A stretch of DNA of 64,000 nucleotides from Massilia agri (GTDB lineage: Bacteria > Pseudomonadota > Gammaproteobacteria > Burkholderiales > Burkholderiaceae_D), in contig NZ_JANUHA010000001.1 in assembly GCF_024753255.1 (NCBI RefSeq), positions 558,001 to 622,000 of the forward strand. The letters run 5' to 3'. The notes under the pieces are model-generated. The model made no database searches. It was not told where the DNA came from and saw only the letters and a program-made list of their open reading frames with translations. Below are positions 1 to 8,370 of the stretch, one piece after another (the first letter of the stretch is position 1; the number at the start of each line of letters is the position of its first letter). The position numbers were made by a program, and so were the translations under genes.

Positions 1-1337
1 GCTTGCACGCCCTGCCCCAGCGTGTCCTTCAGCAGGCCCTTGTCCATCATGTAGCCGAGCGCCCACAGGCCGGTGATGTCGGCCTTGGCTTCCTCGATGG
101 TGGAATAGGTGTCCTTCAGGTCCTGGCGCGGGGTCGATTCCTTGCCATCCTTTTTCGTGTGGTGCGGGCCGAGGCCGTGCATGATCTCGTGCGCCAGGAT
201 GTGGGTGAAGAAGGAATCGAAGTCGAGGTCCTTCTGGTCCTCGGCGCGCAGCACCAGCTTCGAGATCGGCTTCAGGGTCGATTCGAACTTCGCTTCCTGC
301 ACGTTCTTGAGCATCACGCGCTTGGAGCCGCGCTCGCGGATCACGCGCTCGTCATTGGGCAGGTTGTAGGCGGCGGTCTGCACGCCCATATTGCCGTCGC
401 CGGCGCCGTAGACTTCGTTGACCACGACCATCGGGGCGATCGCACCGACCTTCGGATTGCGGTACTGTTTATCGAGCGGGAGGTTGTCCTCGAGTTCCTG
501 CAGGTGCTTGCCGAAGAAGGCCAGCTTCTGCGTCTCCTTCTGGTCGCGGATGCTCACGTACGCTTCGAAAGCGGCCTTGTAGCCGAACAGCTCGTCGTTA
601 TAGGTCTCGTAGGGGCCGATGGTGATGTCGACCGGCGAATCCAGGTCCATCCAGGCGAAGTCCGAGGCCAGGTAGTCGTTCGACAGGAAAGCGTCGGCGC
701 GGAGTAGCAGGAATTTCTTGAGCGAGGCGTTGTCGGTGGCGGCGGCCGCTTCGCGCAGCAGCCTGGCCAGTTTTTCCAGGTCGGCGCGGTATTCGTCCGA
801 GTACTTCACGGTCTTGAATTTTCCGTCCGGCCCGGTGCGGATCACGGTGAAGAACCATTGGGCATCGGCCTTCTGCGCGGCGGGCAAGCCGTTCATCCAG
901 CTCTCCAGCGCGGCCTTGCTCGCATTCTCCGGGTAGAAGTTGGCGCCTTCCGGCTTCTTGGCCGGGATCTTGATGCCGGCATATTCGGCGGGCATGAAGG
1001 AACGGTTGTCGTCGAGCGAGGACCAGGGCCCCTTGTTCAGCCAGAACGCGTTCAGGCGCGCGCGTCCCAATGGCGTCTGGTCCTTCTGCAGGGCCGCCCA
1101 CAGGGCCTCGTTGCCGGACCAGCGCTGGCGCAGCTGCAGGGTGTCGACGATCTTCGCCGCTTCGATCAGCTTGGCGATGGCGGCGCGGTCGCCTTTGGAC
1201 AGCCTGGAAGTGTCGGCCTTCAGTTCGGCCGGCGCGAAGCGCTTGGCCATGGCGTCGAGCTGGGCGACGGTGGCGGGTTCGGCATAAGCGGCACTGACGG
1301 CCACAAACAGCACGAGGGGAGCGAGCAGTTTCTTCAT
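1..1337 (-). CDS. Dipeptidyl-peptidase III-like (M49-type) metallopeptidase, partial
   Basis: The gene starts at 1337 and runs off the left edge of the window, leaving 445 residues. It opens with a clear Sec signal peptide (MKKLLAPLVLFVAVSAAYA), so the enzyme should be periplasmic or secreted. Residues 383-387 read HEIMH followed by GLGP, a zinc-binding helix, and residues 415-420 read EEAKAD, which fits the third-ligand motif (EECRAE-type) of the M49 family. Classical DPP III has HExxGH; this shorter HExxH-GLGP form is typical of a bacterial branch often annotated as Zn-dependent hydrolase. The start is supported by AAGGAG just upstream. It lies 35 bp downstream of the YCF48-like gene on the same strand. 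The family call is fairly sure; the substrate is unknown. Confidence 0.8.
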   Translation of the reverse strand, partial: MKKLLAPLVLFVAVSAAYAEPATVAQLDAMAKRFAPAELKADTSRLSKGDRAAIAKLIEAAKIVDTLQLRQRWSGNEALWAALQKDQTPLGRARLNAFWLNKGPWSSLDDNRSFMPAEYAGIKIPAKKPEGANFYPENASKAALESWMNGLPAAQKADAQWFFTVIRTGPDGKFKTVKYSDEYRADLEKLARLLREAAAATDNASLKKFLLLRADAFLSNDYLASDFAWMDLDSPVDITIGPYETYNDELFGYKAAFEAYVSIRDQKETQKLAFFGKHLQELEDNLPLDKQYRNPKVGAIAPMVVVNEVYGAGDGNMGVQTAAYNLPNDERVIRERGSKRVMLKNVQEAKFESTLKPISKLVLRAEDQKDLDFDSFFTHILAHEIMHGLGPHHTKKDGKESTPRQDLKDTYSTIEEAKADITGLWALGYMMDKGLLKDTLGQGVQ

Positions 1338-1372
1338 GGTGTCTCCTTGGGTGTTATTGTCCGGCGATTCTA

Positions 1373-2413
1373 TTATTTGTTCAGCGACGGTCCGGTATAT
1401 TTCATCAGCAGCCCCTTCGGGCCCACCGCCCATCCTTGCGTGGGGCTGGCGAAGCCGACCGTGTTCATCGGCGTCCTGTCGAGTTCGACCCAGTTGCGGC
1501 CGCCGTTCGTCGAATAGCCCGAACCGGCCAGGCCGGCGGCGACGAAGGCGCGCGGTGCGCCCGGCACCGGCACCACCACCGACATATAGCCGGCCGGGGC
1601 CACCTCGACCGGCGTCCAGCTCGCGCCGCCGTCCGCCGTGTAGGCGCCGTTGATGCCGGCCATGCGGGTTTCCTTGTAGTCGCCGCCTGCGGCGAAACCC
1701 TCCTTGCTGTTCAGGAAGGCGACCGAGAACACGCCGCGTGCGGGCGCACCGGCGGGAATTGGCGTCGAGCTCGCGCGCCAGGTCTTGCCGCGATCAGAGG
1801 AATGGAAAACGCGCGCGCTGGCGCTGCCGCCCGTGGCGATCCAGGCGTCGTTTGAGCCGGCCACGGTGAGGCAGGTGCCGCTGGCGGCAAAAGCGCCCTC
1901 GTTCGGCATCGCTTCGATGCCCCTGGCTGCGACTTCCTGCCAGGTGAGGCCGCCGTCGGCCGTCGTGTAGACCTGGAAGCTGCCCTTGACCGGGTCGCCG
2001 AACAGGATGCCGTTGTCCTTGTCCCAGAAGGCCATCGCGTCCCAGAAGCCATCAAGCACCTGGTTCGTGGTGACCAGCTTCCACGTCGCCCCGCCATCGA
2101 CCGTGCGGTAGATGCGCGAGGCCGCGCCGGGCCCGGCCCCCATCACGATGGCAGTCTTCGCGTCGAAGGCCTGGATGTCGCGGAAGTCGATCTTGTCCGC
2201 GTCCGGCACCTGCATGGCCTGCCATTGCTGGCCGTCGACCGTGCGCAGGACCGTGCCCTTGGCGCCGCTGGCCCAGGCCACCTTGTCGCTGACGACGGAC
2301 AGGCCGCGCAGTTCGGCAACCGTGCCGCTCGGGATGGCTTGCCAGGATTGGGCAAGGGCCGCGTTGGAAACCAGGAGGGCGGCGGTGATCAGGGCACGTG
2401 CAGGCAGGGACAT
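1373..2413 (-). CDS. YCF48-like beta-propeller protein, exported
   Basis: This 346-residue protein starts with a signal peptide (MSLPARALITAALLVSNAALAQ). It then consists of repeated blades with motifs such as SGAKGTVLRTVDG, RIYRTVDGGATW and VYTTADGGLTW. These Asp-Gly-Gly-x-x-W turns are typical of YCF48/BNR-type sialidase-like propellers. Plant and cyanobacterial YCF48 assists photosystem II assembly, but bacterial members of this kind are generally uncharacterised exported proteins, so no photosynthetic role is implied. It is separated from the upstream efflux operon by a REPIN and precedes the peptidase gene by 35 bp. The family assignment is secure; the function is unknown. Confidence 0.8.
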   Translation of the reverse strand: MSLPARALITAALLVSNAALAQSWQAIPSGTVAELRGLSVVSDKVAWASGAKGTVLRTVDGQQWQAMQVPDADKIDFRDIQAFDAKTAIVMGAGPGAASRIYRTVDGGATWKLVTTNQVLDGFWDAMAFWDKDNGILFGDPVKGSFQVYTTADGGLTWQEVAARGIEAMPNEGAFAASGTCLTVAGSNDAWIATGGSASARVFHSSDRGKTWRASSTPIPAGAPARGVFSVAFLNSKEGFAAGGDYKETRMAGINGAYTADGGASWTPVEVAPAGYMSVVVPVPGAPRAFVAAGLAGSGYSTNGGRNWVELDRTPMNTVGFASPTQGWAVGPKGLLMKYTGPSLNK

Positions 2414-2456
2414 GGGACGGATCCTCGTATGGTTGAGTGTTCGCCCATTGTATCTC

Positions 2457-2564
2457 GTAGGGTGGTCGGCTTTGCCGACCGCGCGTTCAACCAGCCGGTG
2501 AACAACCGCGCCGCATCATTTCATGCGAGCGTTGAACGCGTGGGCGGAGGACCGCCCACCCTAC
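2457..2564. repeat. REPIN copy 1 (two inverted REP units)
   Basis: The left unit (2457-2490) begins GTAGGGTGG, forms a GTCGGC/GCCGAC stem, and ends GCGCGTTCAA. The right unit (2532-2564) is its inverse, beginning TTGAACGCG, with a GGGCGG/CCGCCC stem, and ending CCACCCTAC. About 41 bp separate the units. The same design recurs at 30479-30605 and 40113-40218. The right end contains the TAG stop codon (2563-2561) of the NodT gene. Confidence 0.85.
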
Positions 2565-4003
2565 GGTGCTTTTGCGATGGTGGCCAGCGGCTCGCCCTGC
2601 TCCCAGCCGCCGCCGAGGGCGCGCGCCACGGCGACGGTGGCCAGCAGGCGCCCTGTTGCGATCTGCGCCGCCGCACGGTCGGCCGCCAGCGCATTGCGCT
2701 GGGCGTCGGTGACGTCGAGGTAGGTCGACACGCCGCGCTCGTACCTGGCCTGCGCCACCTGCAGGGCGCGCGCCGCGGCCTGCTGCGACTGCGCCTGCAC
2801 CTCGCCCTGCTGCCGGCGCTGCTGCACGTCCGACAGCGCATCCTCGACTTCGCGCAGCGCGGTCAGGAGGCGCGCCTGGTGGTTGGCCACCGCTTCTTCG
2901 TAACGCGCTTTCGACAGCGCCAGGTTGGCGCGGTTGCGGCCGCCGTCGAAGACCGGAAGCGACAGGGCCAGCGGACCGAAGGAGAACTGGCGCGCGCCGC
3001 CGCTGGCGAGGTCGCGCAGGTGCTCGGAGGCGTAGCCGAAGTTCGAGGTCAGCGAGAGCGAAGGATAGAAGGCGCCTTCGGCCACGCCCACCTGGGCGTT
3101 GGCGGCCTTCAGCTGGGCGACACTGGCGGCCAGGTCCGGACGCTGTCCCACCAGGCTGGCCGGCAGGCCGACCGGGATGCCAGGGGGCTGCGGCAGCCGC
3201 GCGCCCGCCGCACTCGCGAGCAGCGGCGCACTCGGGGAAGCGCCTACCAGGGTCGCGAGCGCGTGCTCGACCGCGTTGCGCTGGCGCTGCACCTCGTGCA
3301 GGTCGGCTTCGGCATTGGCGCGTTCGATGCGGGCGCGCGAGACGTCCAGCTCATTGGACAGGCCGGCCTTGAAGCGCGCCTCGACCAGGTCCTGGGCTTC
3401 GCGGCGGGCGTCGAGCGCGCCGCGCAGGATGGACAGCTCGGCGTCCAGGCCGCGCAGCTGCCAGTAGTTCGAGGCCACCTGGCTGGACAGCAGCAGGATC
3501 ACGCCATCGCGATCGTCCTGGGCCGCCAGGGCCTGGGCATCGGCCGCTTCGACCACGCGGCGCACGCGGCCCCACAGGTCGAGCTCATACGAGAGCGAGG
3601 CCCCGACGCTGAAATTGTTGCCCTCGATCGAGCGGCCACCGAGCGCGATGCCCTGCGAGGTTTCGGCGGAGGTGCGCGAGTTCGACACGCCCGCGCTCAC
3701 CGCGACGCTCGGCAGTTGGCCGGCGCGCACCACGCCCAGCTGGGCCTGGGCCTGCAGCAGGCGCTGCGCGGCCGCCTTCACGCCCGGATTGTCGCGCAGG
3801 GCGCGGCCCTCCAGGTCGTCGAGGGTGGCGTCGCCGAACACGGTCCACCACCGGGCCGGCAGGCGCGCCGCCTCGTCGGTCGCTGCCGCGTGGCGCCAGG
3901 ATGCATCGGCTGCGGTGGCCGGCGCCTTGAAGTCGGGGCCGATGGTGGTGCAGCCGGCAAGCGCCGCGCCAAGGGCCGCGATCAGTACAGTATTCTTCAG
4001 CAT
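2561..4003 (-). CDS. Outer-membrane efflux factor, NodT family lipoprotein
   Basis: This 480-residue protein is the outer-membrane channel of a tripartite efflux pump (OprM/NodT type). The start at 4003 gives a lipoprotein signal (MLKNTVLIAALGAALAGC), with Cys as the lipidation site followed by TTIGPDF, which is standard for the family. Two OEP repeats follow, with the characteristic LDLWGRVRR near residue 150 and LPVFDGGRNRANLALSKARYE in the second half. It is 14 bp downstream of the MFS gene and third in the hlyD-MFS-NodT operon. Its TAG stop lies in the end of REPIN copy 1, so the final codons adjoin the repeat. A longer in-frame extension upstream overlaps the MFS gene and was not used. 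Confidence 0.93.
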   Translation of the reverse strand: MLKNTVLIAALGAALAGCTTIGPDFKAPATAADASWRHAAATDEAARLPARWWTVFGDATLDDLEGRALRDNPGVKAAAQRLLQAQAQLGVVRAGQLPSVAVSAGVSNSRTSAETSQGIALGGRSIEGNNFSVGASLSYELDLWGRVRRVVEAADAQALAAQDDRDGVILLLSSQVASNYWQLRGLDAELSILRGALDARREAQDLVEARFKAGLSNELDVSRARIERANAEADLHEVQRQRNAVEHALATLVGASPSAPLLASAAGARLPQPPGIPVGLPASLVGQRPDLAASVAQLKAANAQVGVAEGAFYPSLSLTSNFGYASEHLRDLASGGARQFSFGPLALSLPVFDGGRNRANLALSKARYEEAVANHQARLLTALREVEDALSDVQQRRQQGEVQAQSQQAAARALQVAQARYERGVSTYLDVTDAQRNALAADRAAAQIATGRLLATVAVARALGGGWEQGEPLATIAKAP

Positions 4004-4017
4004 GTCTATTCTCTCTT

Positions 4018-5622
4018 TCAATGCGCGCCGGAGGCGCCGCTCGGGGACTTCACCTTGTCGGCCAGCCAGATCGCCGCGATGCAGGCGATCAGCACGATGC
4101 CGATGATCCAGAAGCCGTCGTTGTAGGCCATCACATAGGACTCGCGCCGCACCAGGCGGTCGACCACGGCCAGGGCCTGGCTCGCGGCCGTCGCCGGATC
4201 CATGCCATTGGCAATGAAACCCTGGGTCAGCGCATCCAGGCGCTGCTGGGTCGCCGGGGCGAAGTGCGACACGGATTCGCCCAGCATCGCCGAGTGGAAG
4301 TGCTCGCGGTTGGTGAGGCTGGTGGCCAGCAGCGCGATGCCGATCGAACCGCCCAGGTTGCGGGTCATGTTGAACAGGCTCGAGGCCGAGGGCATGTCCT
4401 GCGGCGGCAGTCCCTGCATCGCGAAGTTCGACAGGGTCAGCATCACGAAGGGCTGGCCGATCGCGCGGATCACCTGCGTCCACATCAGCTGGTCGTAGCC
4501 GGTGGTGGCGTCCATGAAGGCGTTCATCAGGCAGGAGCCGCCGAACAGCAGCAGCCCGAAGGAGCACAGGATGCGGTTGTCGACTTTCGAGGACAGCGCG
4601 GCGGCAAAGGGCATCACGAACAACTGCGGCAGGCCGACCCAGGCGATCACTTCACCGATCTGCATCGGCGTGTAGCCCGCGATCTGGCCCAGGTAGAGCG
4701 GCAGCAGGAACGACGAACCATACAGCCCCATGCCGATCACGGCCGACAGCACGGTCGCGACCAGGAAGTTGCGCTGCCCGTAGAGGCGCAGGTTCACGAA
4801 GGGGTCGGGGCGCGAGAAGCTCACCGCCACCCAGCCCAGGATGCCGACCAGGGACAGCGAGGCGAAGGTGACGATGAAGGAGGATTCGAACCAGTCCTTC
4901 GAATTGCCCTCTTCCAGGAAGATGGTGAGGCAGGCCAGGCCCATCGCCATCAGGCCGATGCCGAGCCAGTCCGCCTTCAACAGCGCGTTGAAATTCGGCT
5001 TTTCCTTGTCCAGGCCGTACACCATGCCGGCAACCAGGAGCACGCCCGGCACCCAGTTGATGTAGAAGATCGAGGGCCAGCCGTAGAGTTCGGACAGGTA
5101 GCCGCCCAGGGTCGGGCCCATGGCCGGGGCGAGCGTGGCCGTGAGGCCGAAGATCGCCATGCCGGCCGCGCGCCTGGATGCCGGCAGCCGGGTCACCACC
5201 AGCGTCAGGGCCATCGGGATCAGGGCGCCGCCGGTAAAGCCTTGCAGCATGCGGAACACGATCATGCTTTCCAGGTTCCAGGCCGCGCCGCACAGGGTCG
5301 AGAAGAGCAGGAACAGGACGGTGGTCCCGATCATGTAGAGACGGGCGCCGAAGGCGCGGGTGAACAGCGCCGTCATCGGGATCACGACGATCTCCGCGCA
5401 CAGGTAGGCGGTCGAGATCCACGAGCCCTCTTCCTGGGTGGCCGACAGCGTGCCCAGGATGTCGCGCAGCGAGGAGTTGGTGATCTGGATGTCGAGCACC
5501 GCCATGAAGGCGCCCAGCATGCCTGCGGCTACCGCCATCCAGGTGCGCGCATCGATGTGGGCGCCGTTGGCCGGCGCGCCCGGCACGGCGGCGGGCACGG
5601 CTGCCTTGCTAAGGCTGGTCAT
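4018..5622 (-). CDS. DHA2-family MFS multidrug efflux permease (EmrB/QacA type)
   Basis: This 534-residue inner-membrane drug:proton antiporter begins, after a short cytoplasmic tail, with MAVAAGMLGAFMAVLDIQI, the first helix with the family motif LDxQxxN (LDIQITN). Many hydrophobic segments consistent with 14 helices follow, including FRMLQGFTGGALIPMALTL and the antiporter motif region LAPAMGPTLGGYL. It ends in a basic/polar tail. It lies 9 bp downstream of the HlyD adaptor gene and upstream of the NodT channel, so the three products should form one pump spanning both membranes. Regulation is probably by the divergent TetR protein. The substrate cannot be read from sequence. Confidence 0.95.
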   Translation of the reverse strand: MTSLSKAAVPAAVPGAPANGAHIDARTWMAVAAGMLGAFMAVLDIQITNSSLRDILGTLSATQEEGSWISTAYLCAEIVVIPMTALFTRAFGARLYMIGTTVLFLLFSTLCGAAWNLESMIVFRMLQGFTGGALIPMALTLVVTRLPASRRAAGMAIFGLTATLAPAMGPTLGGYLSELYGWPSIFYINWVPGVLLVAGMVYGLDKEKPNFNALLKADWLGIGLMAMGLACLTIFLEEGNSKDWFESSFIVTFASLSLVGILGWVAVSFSRPDPFVNLRLYGQRNFLVATVLSAVIGMGLYGSSFLLPLYLGQIAGYTPMQIGEVIAWVGLPQLFVMPFAAALSSKVDNRILCSFGLLLFGGSCLMNAFMDATTGYDQLMWTQVIRAIGQPFVMLTLSNFAMQGLPPQDMPSASSLFNMTRNLGGSIGIALLATSLTNREHFHSAMLGESVSHFAPATQQRLDALTQGFIANGMDPATAASQALAVVDRLVRRESYVMAYNDGFWIIGIVLIACIAAIWLADKVKSPSGASGAH

Positions 5623-5631
5623 CGCGATTCC

Positions 5632-6771
5632 TTAGCGGGCGCTGGCGGTCTGGGTGTGCGCGCTCTTCTGGCCAAGCGCGACCTCGGCCACCACCGACAT
5701 GCCCGGCACCAGGCGGCCGGCGTACTTCTTCACGTCCCGCGGGTCGAGCACGATCTTGACCGGCACGCGCTGGACGATCTTGGTGAAGTTGCCGGTCGCA
5801 TTATCGGCCGGCAGCAGGGCGAACTGGTTGCCCGAGGCCGGCGAGAAGCTGTGCACGCGGCCGACCAGGTGCTTGCCCGGCAGCGCGTCGACGGCAAGCT
5901 CCACTTCCTGGCCCGGCTCGAGGCCGGCCAGCTGGGTTTCCTTGAAGTTGGCGGTCACCCAGACATCGTCCTCGACCACGGCCAGCATCTGCTGGCCCGG
6001 CTGCACACGCGCGCCGACTTCGACGCTGCGCTTGCCGATGCGCCCGGAGACCGGCGCGACGATGCGGTTGTAGCCCAGCTGCTGCTGCGCGTCCTTCAGC
6101 TGCGCCTGCAGCACCTTGACCTGGGCCCCGAGCACGTCGCGGCCGGCGCTGGCGGCCAGCACCTGCGCCTGGGCGGCGGCTGCGCTGTCGCGGCGCGCGG
6201 CCACGTCGGCCTGGGCCGAGGCACGGGCGGCGCTGGACGCATCCACCTCGGCCTTCGAGACTGCCTTCATGGTGTCGTTGTACAGCTGGCCGAAGCGTTC
6301 GGCATCCTGGCGCGCGCGCACCAGCTGGGCTTCGGCCTGCTTCACCTGGGCGCCGGCGGCGGCGGCCTGGGCCTTCACCTGCGCGATCTGCGCGTCGGCC
6401 TGCGCCATCTGCTGCCGGACGCTGGCGATCTGCGCCTCGATCTGCTCGACGCGCACGCTGTGGTCGGCCGGGTCCAGCTCGGCGATCACGTCGCCGGCCT
6501 TGACCATCTGGTTGTCGTCCACCAGCACGCGGGTGACGACGCCGGCCACGCGGCTCGAGACCGGGTGCACGCGGCCGGTCACGTAGGCGTTCTCGGTCTC
6601 CACATAGTGATGGCTGCGGTACCACATGCGGCCGCCCGCCCCCAGGGCGACGAGGGCGATCACCGCCACCACGCCGAGCACGCGCTTGTTGGGTGGCGTC
6701 TTGCCGGGTGCAGCGGGTGCTGGCGCTTGCTGGGCTGGCGGCTGCGCGGCCGGGGTGTGCGATTCTGCCAT
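5632..6771 (-). CDS. HlyD-family periplasmic adaptor (EmrA type)
   Basis: This 379-residue membrane-fusion protein joins the MFS pump to the outer-membrane channel. The start at 6771 gives a Pro/Ala-rich cytoplasmic tail, one membrane anchor (RVLGVVAVIALVALGAGG) and then VETENAYVTGRVHPVSSRVAG, the EmrA-type barrel-sandwich start. A long Ala/Gln-rich coiled coil spans roughly residues 115-240. The second lipoyl half is VAPVSGRIGKRSVEVGARVQ. An in-frame start 87 bases further upstream exists but would reach into the regulator's operator region and is disfavoured. It is the first gene of the efflux operon and divergent from tetR, with 117 bp between start codons. Confidence 0.93.
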   Translation of the reverse strand: MAESHTPAAQPPAQQAPAPAAPGKTPPNKRVLGVVAVIALVALGAGGRMWYRSHHYVETENAYVTGRVHPVSSRVAGVVTRVLVDDNQMVKAGDVIAELDPADHSVRVEQIEAQIASVRQQMAQADAQIAQVKAQAAAAGAQVKQAEAQLVRARQDAERFGQLYNDTMKAVSKAEVDASSAARASAQADVAARRDSAAAAQAQVLAASAGRDVLGAQVKVLQAQLKDAQQQLGYNRIVAPVSGRIGKRSVEVGARVQPGQQMLAVVEDDVWVTANFKETQLAGLEPGQEVELAVDALPGKHLVGRVHSFSPASGNQFALLPADNATGNFTKIVQRVPVKIVLDPRDVKKYAGRLVPGMSVVAEVALGQKSAHTQTASAR

Positions 6772-6841
6772 GACGGTCAAACTCCGAAGAAAAATGAAAT
6801 GGGTCAATCGCATTATTCGGCAAGCCGCAGGCGAAGTCAAG

Positions 6842-6865
6842 AAATGAAACGGTTGCATTTCATTT
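6842..6865. promoter_or_regulatory. Probable TetR operator: AAATGAAA-N8-TTTCATTT
   Basis: A perfect inverted repeat (6842-6849 and 6858-6865) lies between the divergent efflux operon and tetR. A related AAATGAAAT half-site is at 6792-6800. The position, 24-47 bp before the tetR ATG, fits autoregulation together with repression of the pump. Confidence 0.6.
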
Positions 6866-6888
6866 TTAGGTGCATTACTCTACCCCTC

Positions 6889-7539
6889 ATGAGTAAAGAC
6901 CTTCCCGAGTCCAATCCGCCCCTGAAGTCGGCCGGCCGCCCCAAGGCCTCCGAGGTCGAAGCGCGCACCCGCGAACTGATCGACGTCGCCGGCTGTCTCT
7001 TCCTGAAGCACGGCTATACCGGCGTGAGCCTGGAAGCGATCGCGCGCGAGGCGCGGGTCGCGGTGCGCACCATTTATGTGAAGTTCGGCGGCAAGGCCGG
7101 CCTGCTGAAGGCCGTGCTGGCGGCGCGCCGCGAGCGCTTTTTCCCGGTCGGGAAAATGGACGTCGACCAGCGTCCGCTGCGCGAGGTTATCGGCGAGTTC
7201 GCCGGCTATTTCTACGACATGTTGTGCGAACCGGATGCGATGGCCTTGCAGCGCGTGGTGATCGCCGAGGCCGGCAGCAACCCGGAACTGGCCGAGGCCT
7301 TCTATGAAGCCGGCCCGCGCGCCACCCGCGAAATGCTGGAGCGCTACTTTGCCCGGCCCGACATCCGCGCCCAGCTGCGTCCCGACGTGCCGGTGGCCCT
7401 GCTCCCCTCGCACCTGATCGCCTGCATCAATGGCGACCCGGTCATGCGTTTCCTGTTTCCGCAACGCCAGCCGAGCCATGAGGAAGCCCGCCGCTTACTT
7501 GCCGATCGTCTAGAGCTTTTTTATCACAGCATTCTTTGA
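6889..7539 (+). CDS. TetR/AcrR-family transcriptional regulator
   Basis: This is a 216-residue repressor. The N-terminal DNA-binding domain (about residues 20-75) includes AGCLFLKHGYTGVSLEAIAREARVAV and ends with RTIYVKFGGKAGLL, the usual TetR helix-turn-helix. The C-terminal half is a ligand/dimerisation domain resembling the AefR-like TetR_C types. The start at 6889 (MSKDLPES) was chosen because it leaves the dyad 6842-6865 outside the coding region; an in-frame ATG at 6844 would lie inside that dyad. It is divergent from the HlyD-MFS-NodT operon, which it most likely represses. The inducer is unknown. Confidence 0.93.
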   Translation: MSKDLPESNPPLKSAGRPKASEVEARTRELIDVAGCLFLKHGYTGVSLEAIAREARVAVRTIYVKFGGKAGLLKAVLAARRERFFPVGKMDVDQRPLREVIGEFAGYFYDMLCEPDAMALQRVVIAEAGSNPELAEAFYEAGPRATREMLERYFARPDIRAQLRPDVPVALLPSHLIACINGDPVMRFLFPQRQPSHEEARRLLADRLELFYHSIL

Positions 7540-7594
7540 CCAGATGGTCAAAAAGTGGTCTGTGCGTCATCGCACCGACCGGGAGCGCATTGTT

Positions 7595-7609
7595 ATGTCA
7601 ATCTGACAT
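7595..7609. promoter_or_regulatory. Short dyad ATGTCA-ATC-TGACAT
   Basis: A perfect 6-3-6 inverted repeat sits 20 bp before the short ORF at 7630. It could be a protein-binding site or a small 5' UTR hairpin. No U-run follows, so it is not a terminator. Confidence 0.3.
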
Positions 7610-7629
7610 CCTTACCAAAGGAGGATGTC

Positions 7630-7677
7630 ATGAACAAAAAAACGACAGCGGCAGTTCGCCGCGAGGAGGAAGCATGA
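7630..7677 (+). CDS. Possible 15-residue leader peptide
   Basis: A 15-codon ORF (MNKKTTAAVRREEEA) is preceded by AAAGGAGGA at 7617-7625, close to a perfect Shine-Dalgarno sequence at ideal spacing. Its TGA stop overlaps the ATG of the next gene (ATGA at 7674-7677), and its last codons contain that gene's own GAGGAGGA. The arrangement suggests a translated leader coupled to the downstream gene. It is too short for homology, so the case rests on the ribosome-binding site and the overlap alone. Confidence 0.45.
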   Translation: MNKKTTAAVRREEEA

Positions 7678-7859
7678 GCAAGTCTTCCCGATACGAATGG
7701 CGCGACCAGCAGGCCGCCCTGCAGGAACGCATGAAAGGTTTCCTCCAGAACCCGAACAACGAACAGCTGGAAGCGGTCGTTGCCGACATGCGCGCCTATG
7801 CCGCCGCCGCACAGGCGGGGACCATCGATATCCCCGAGCGCTTCATTGCCTTCAGCTGA
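7674..7859 (+). CDS. Small conserved hypothetical protein
   Basis: This 61-residue acidic/polar protein (MSKSSRYEWRDQQAALQE...) has no membrane segment or signal. The start is set by GAGGAGGA at 7663-7670. The middle (NPNNEQLEAVVADMRAYAAAAQAG) looks helical and the tail reads IDIPERFIAF. It follows the 15-codon ORF with ATGA overlap and is followed by a strong terminator at 7892-7923, so it is probably the main product of a short transcript. I do not recognise a family. Codon use and GC match the neighbours. Confidence 0.7.
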   Translation: MSKSSRYEWRDQQAALQERMKGFLQNPNNEQLEAVVADMRAYAAAAQAGTIDIPERFIAFS

Positions 7860-7891
7860 GCAGCTGCCCCGCTGAACGAACAAGCAGAACT

Positions 7892-7923
7892 GCCGCCCCG
7901 CGCAAGCCGGGCGGCATTTTTTT
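7892..7923 (+). terminator. Rho-independent terminator
   Basis: A GCCGCCC/GGGCGGC stem with a 10-nt loop is followed by ATTTTTTT. It ends the short transcript of the 61-residue protein and lies just before the convergent gene at 7933. Confidence 0.85.
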
Positions 7924-7932
7924 CGCCCGCGA

Positions 7933-8250
7933 CTAGGCCAGGGCCGGCGCTGGGTCCGCCTGGGCCTGCGTCTCGAAATCGAACAGCCGGGTCAGGCAAT
8001 AGACCTTGCGCGGCGCGCGGTGGCGTTCGTGGATCTCGCGGGTCATGACCTCCACGCGGCGCGGCTGGGCGGCCACCTGGCGCGGATCGATCGCATCGGG
8101 CGCACCATCGGCGAAGCGGGCCGCCAGTTGCTGGGAAATCGTGCCGTGGACGATGGCCGGCGCGCCGTGAACGGTGGTCTTCAGTTCAAAGCAGCGCGTT
8201 TCGGGCAGGACGAATACCGTCCCGATGTATTCATTGCCGTGTTCGTACAT
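7933..8250 (-). CDS. Hypothetical protein, 105 residues
   Basis: The start at 8250 (MYEHGNEYIGTVFVLPETRC) is preceded by GAGGAGATCGTT, a good ribosome-binding site; longer in-frame starts lack one. There is no signal peptide or membrane segment. The protein contains a basic middle part (PRRVEVMTREIHERHRAPRK) and an Ala/Pro/Gln-rich tail. It is convergent with the 61-residue gene across the terminator and downstream of the AraC regulator on the same strand, 120 bp away. I do not recognise the family. Confidence 0.65.
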   Translation of the reverse strand: MYEHGNEYIGTVFVLPETRCFELKTTVHGAPAIVHGTISQQLAARFADGAPDAIDPRQVAAQPRRVEVMTREIHERHRAPRKVYCLTRLFDFETQAQADPAPALA

Positions 8251-8370
8251 AACGATCTCCTCGGGCTTGACACGCGACCGGCGGCAAAGTGGCTTGCCGC
8301 CACACGCCCCCATCATAGCGTCAATACGATCGTGGCAACCCCGGCACGATTGAAACGGCGCACCCTCCGC

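Noticed and set aside
4021..6888. Very long open frame on the plus strand across the efflux operon
   Set aside because: It is antisense to three well-supported genes, is rich in Arg, Gly, His and Gln as expected of a GC-rich shadow frame, and only its end (from 6889) is the real TetR gene.
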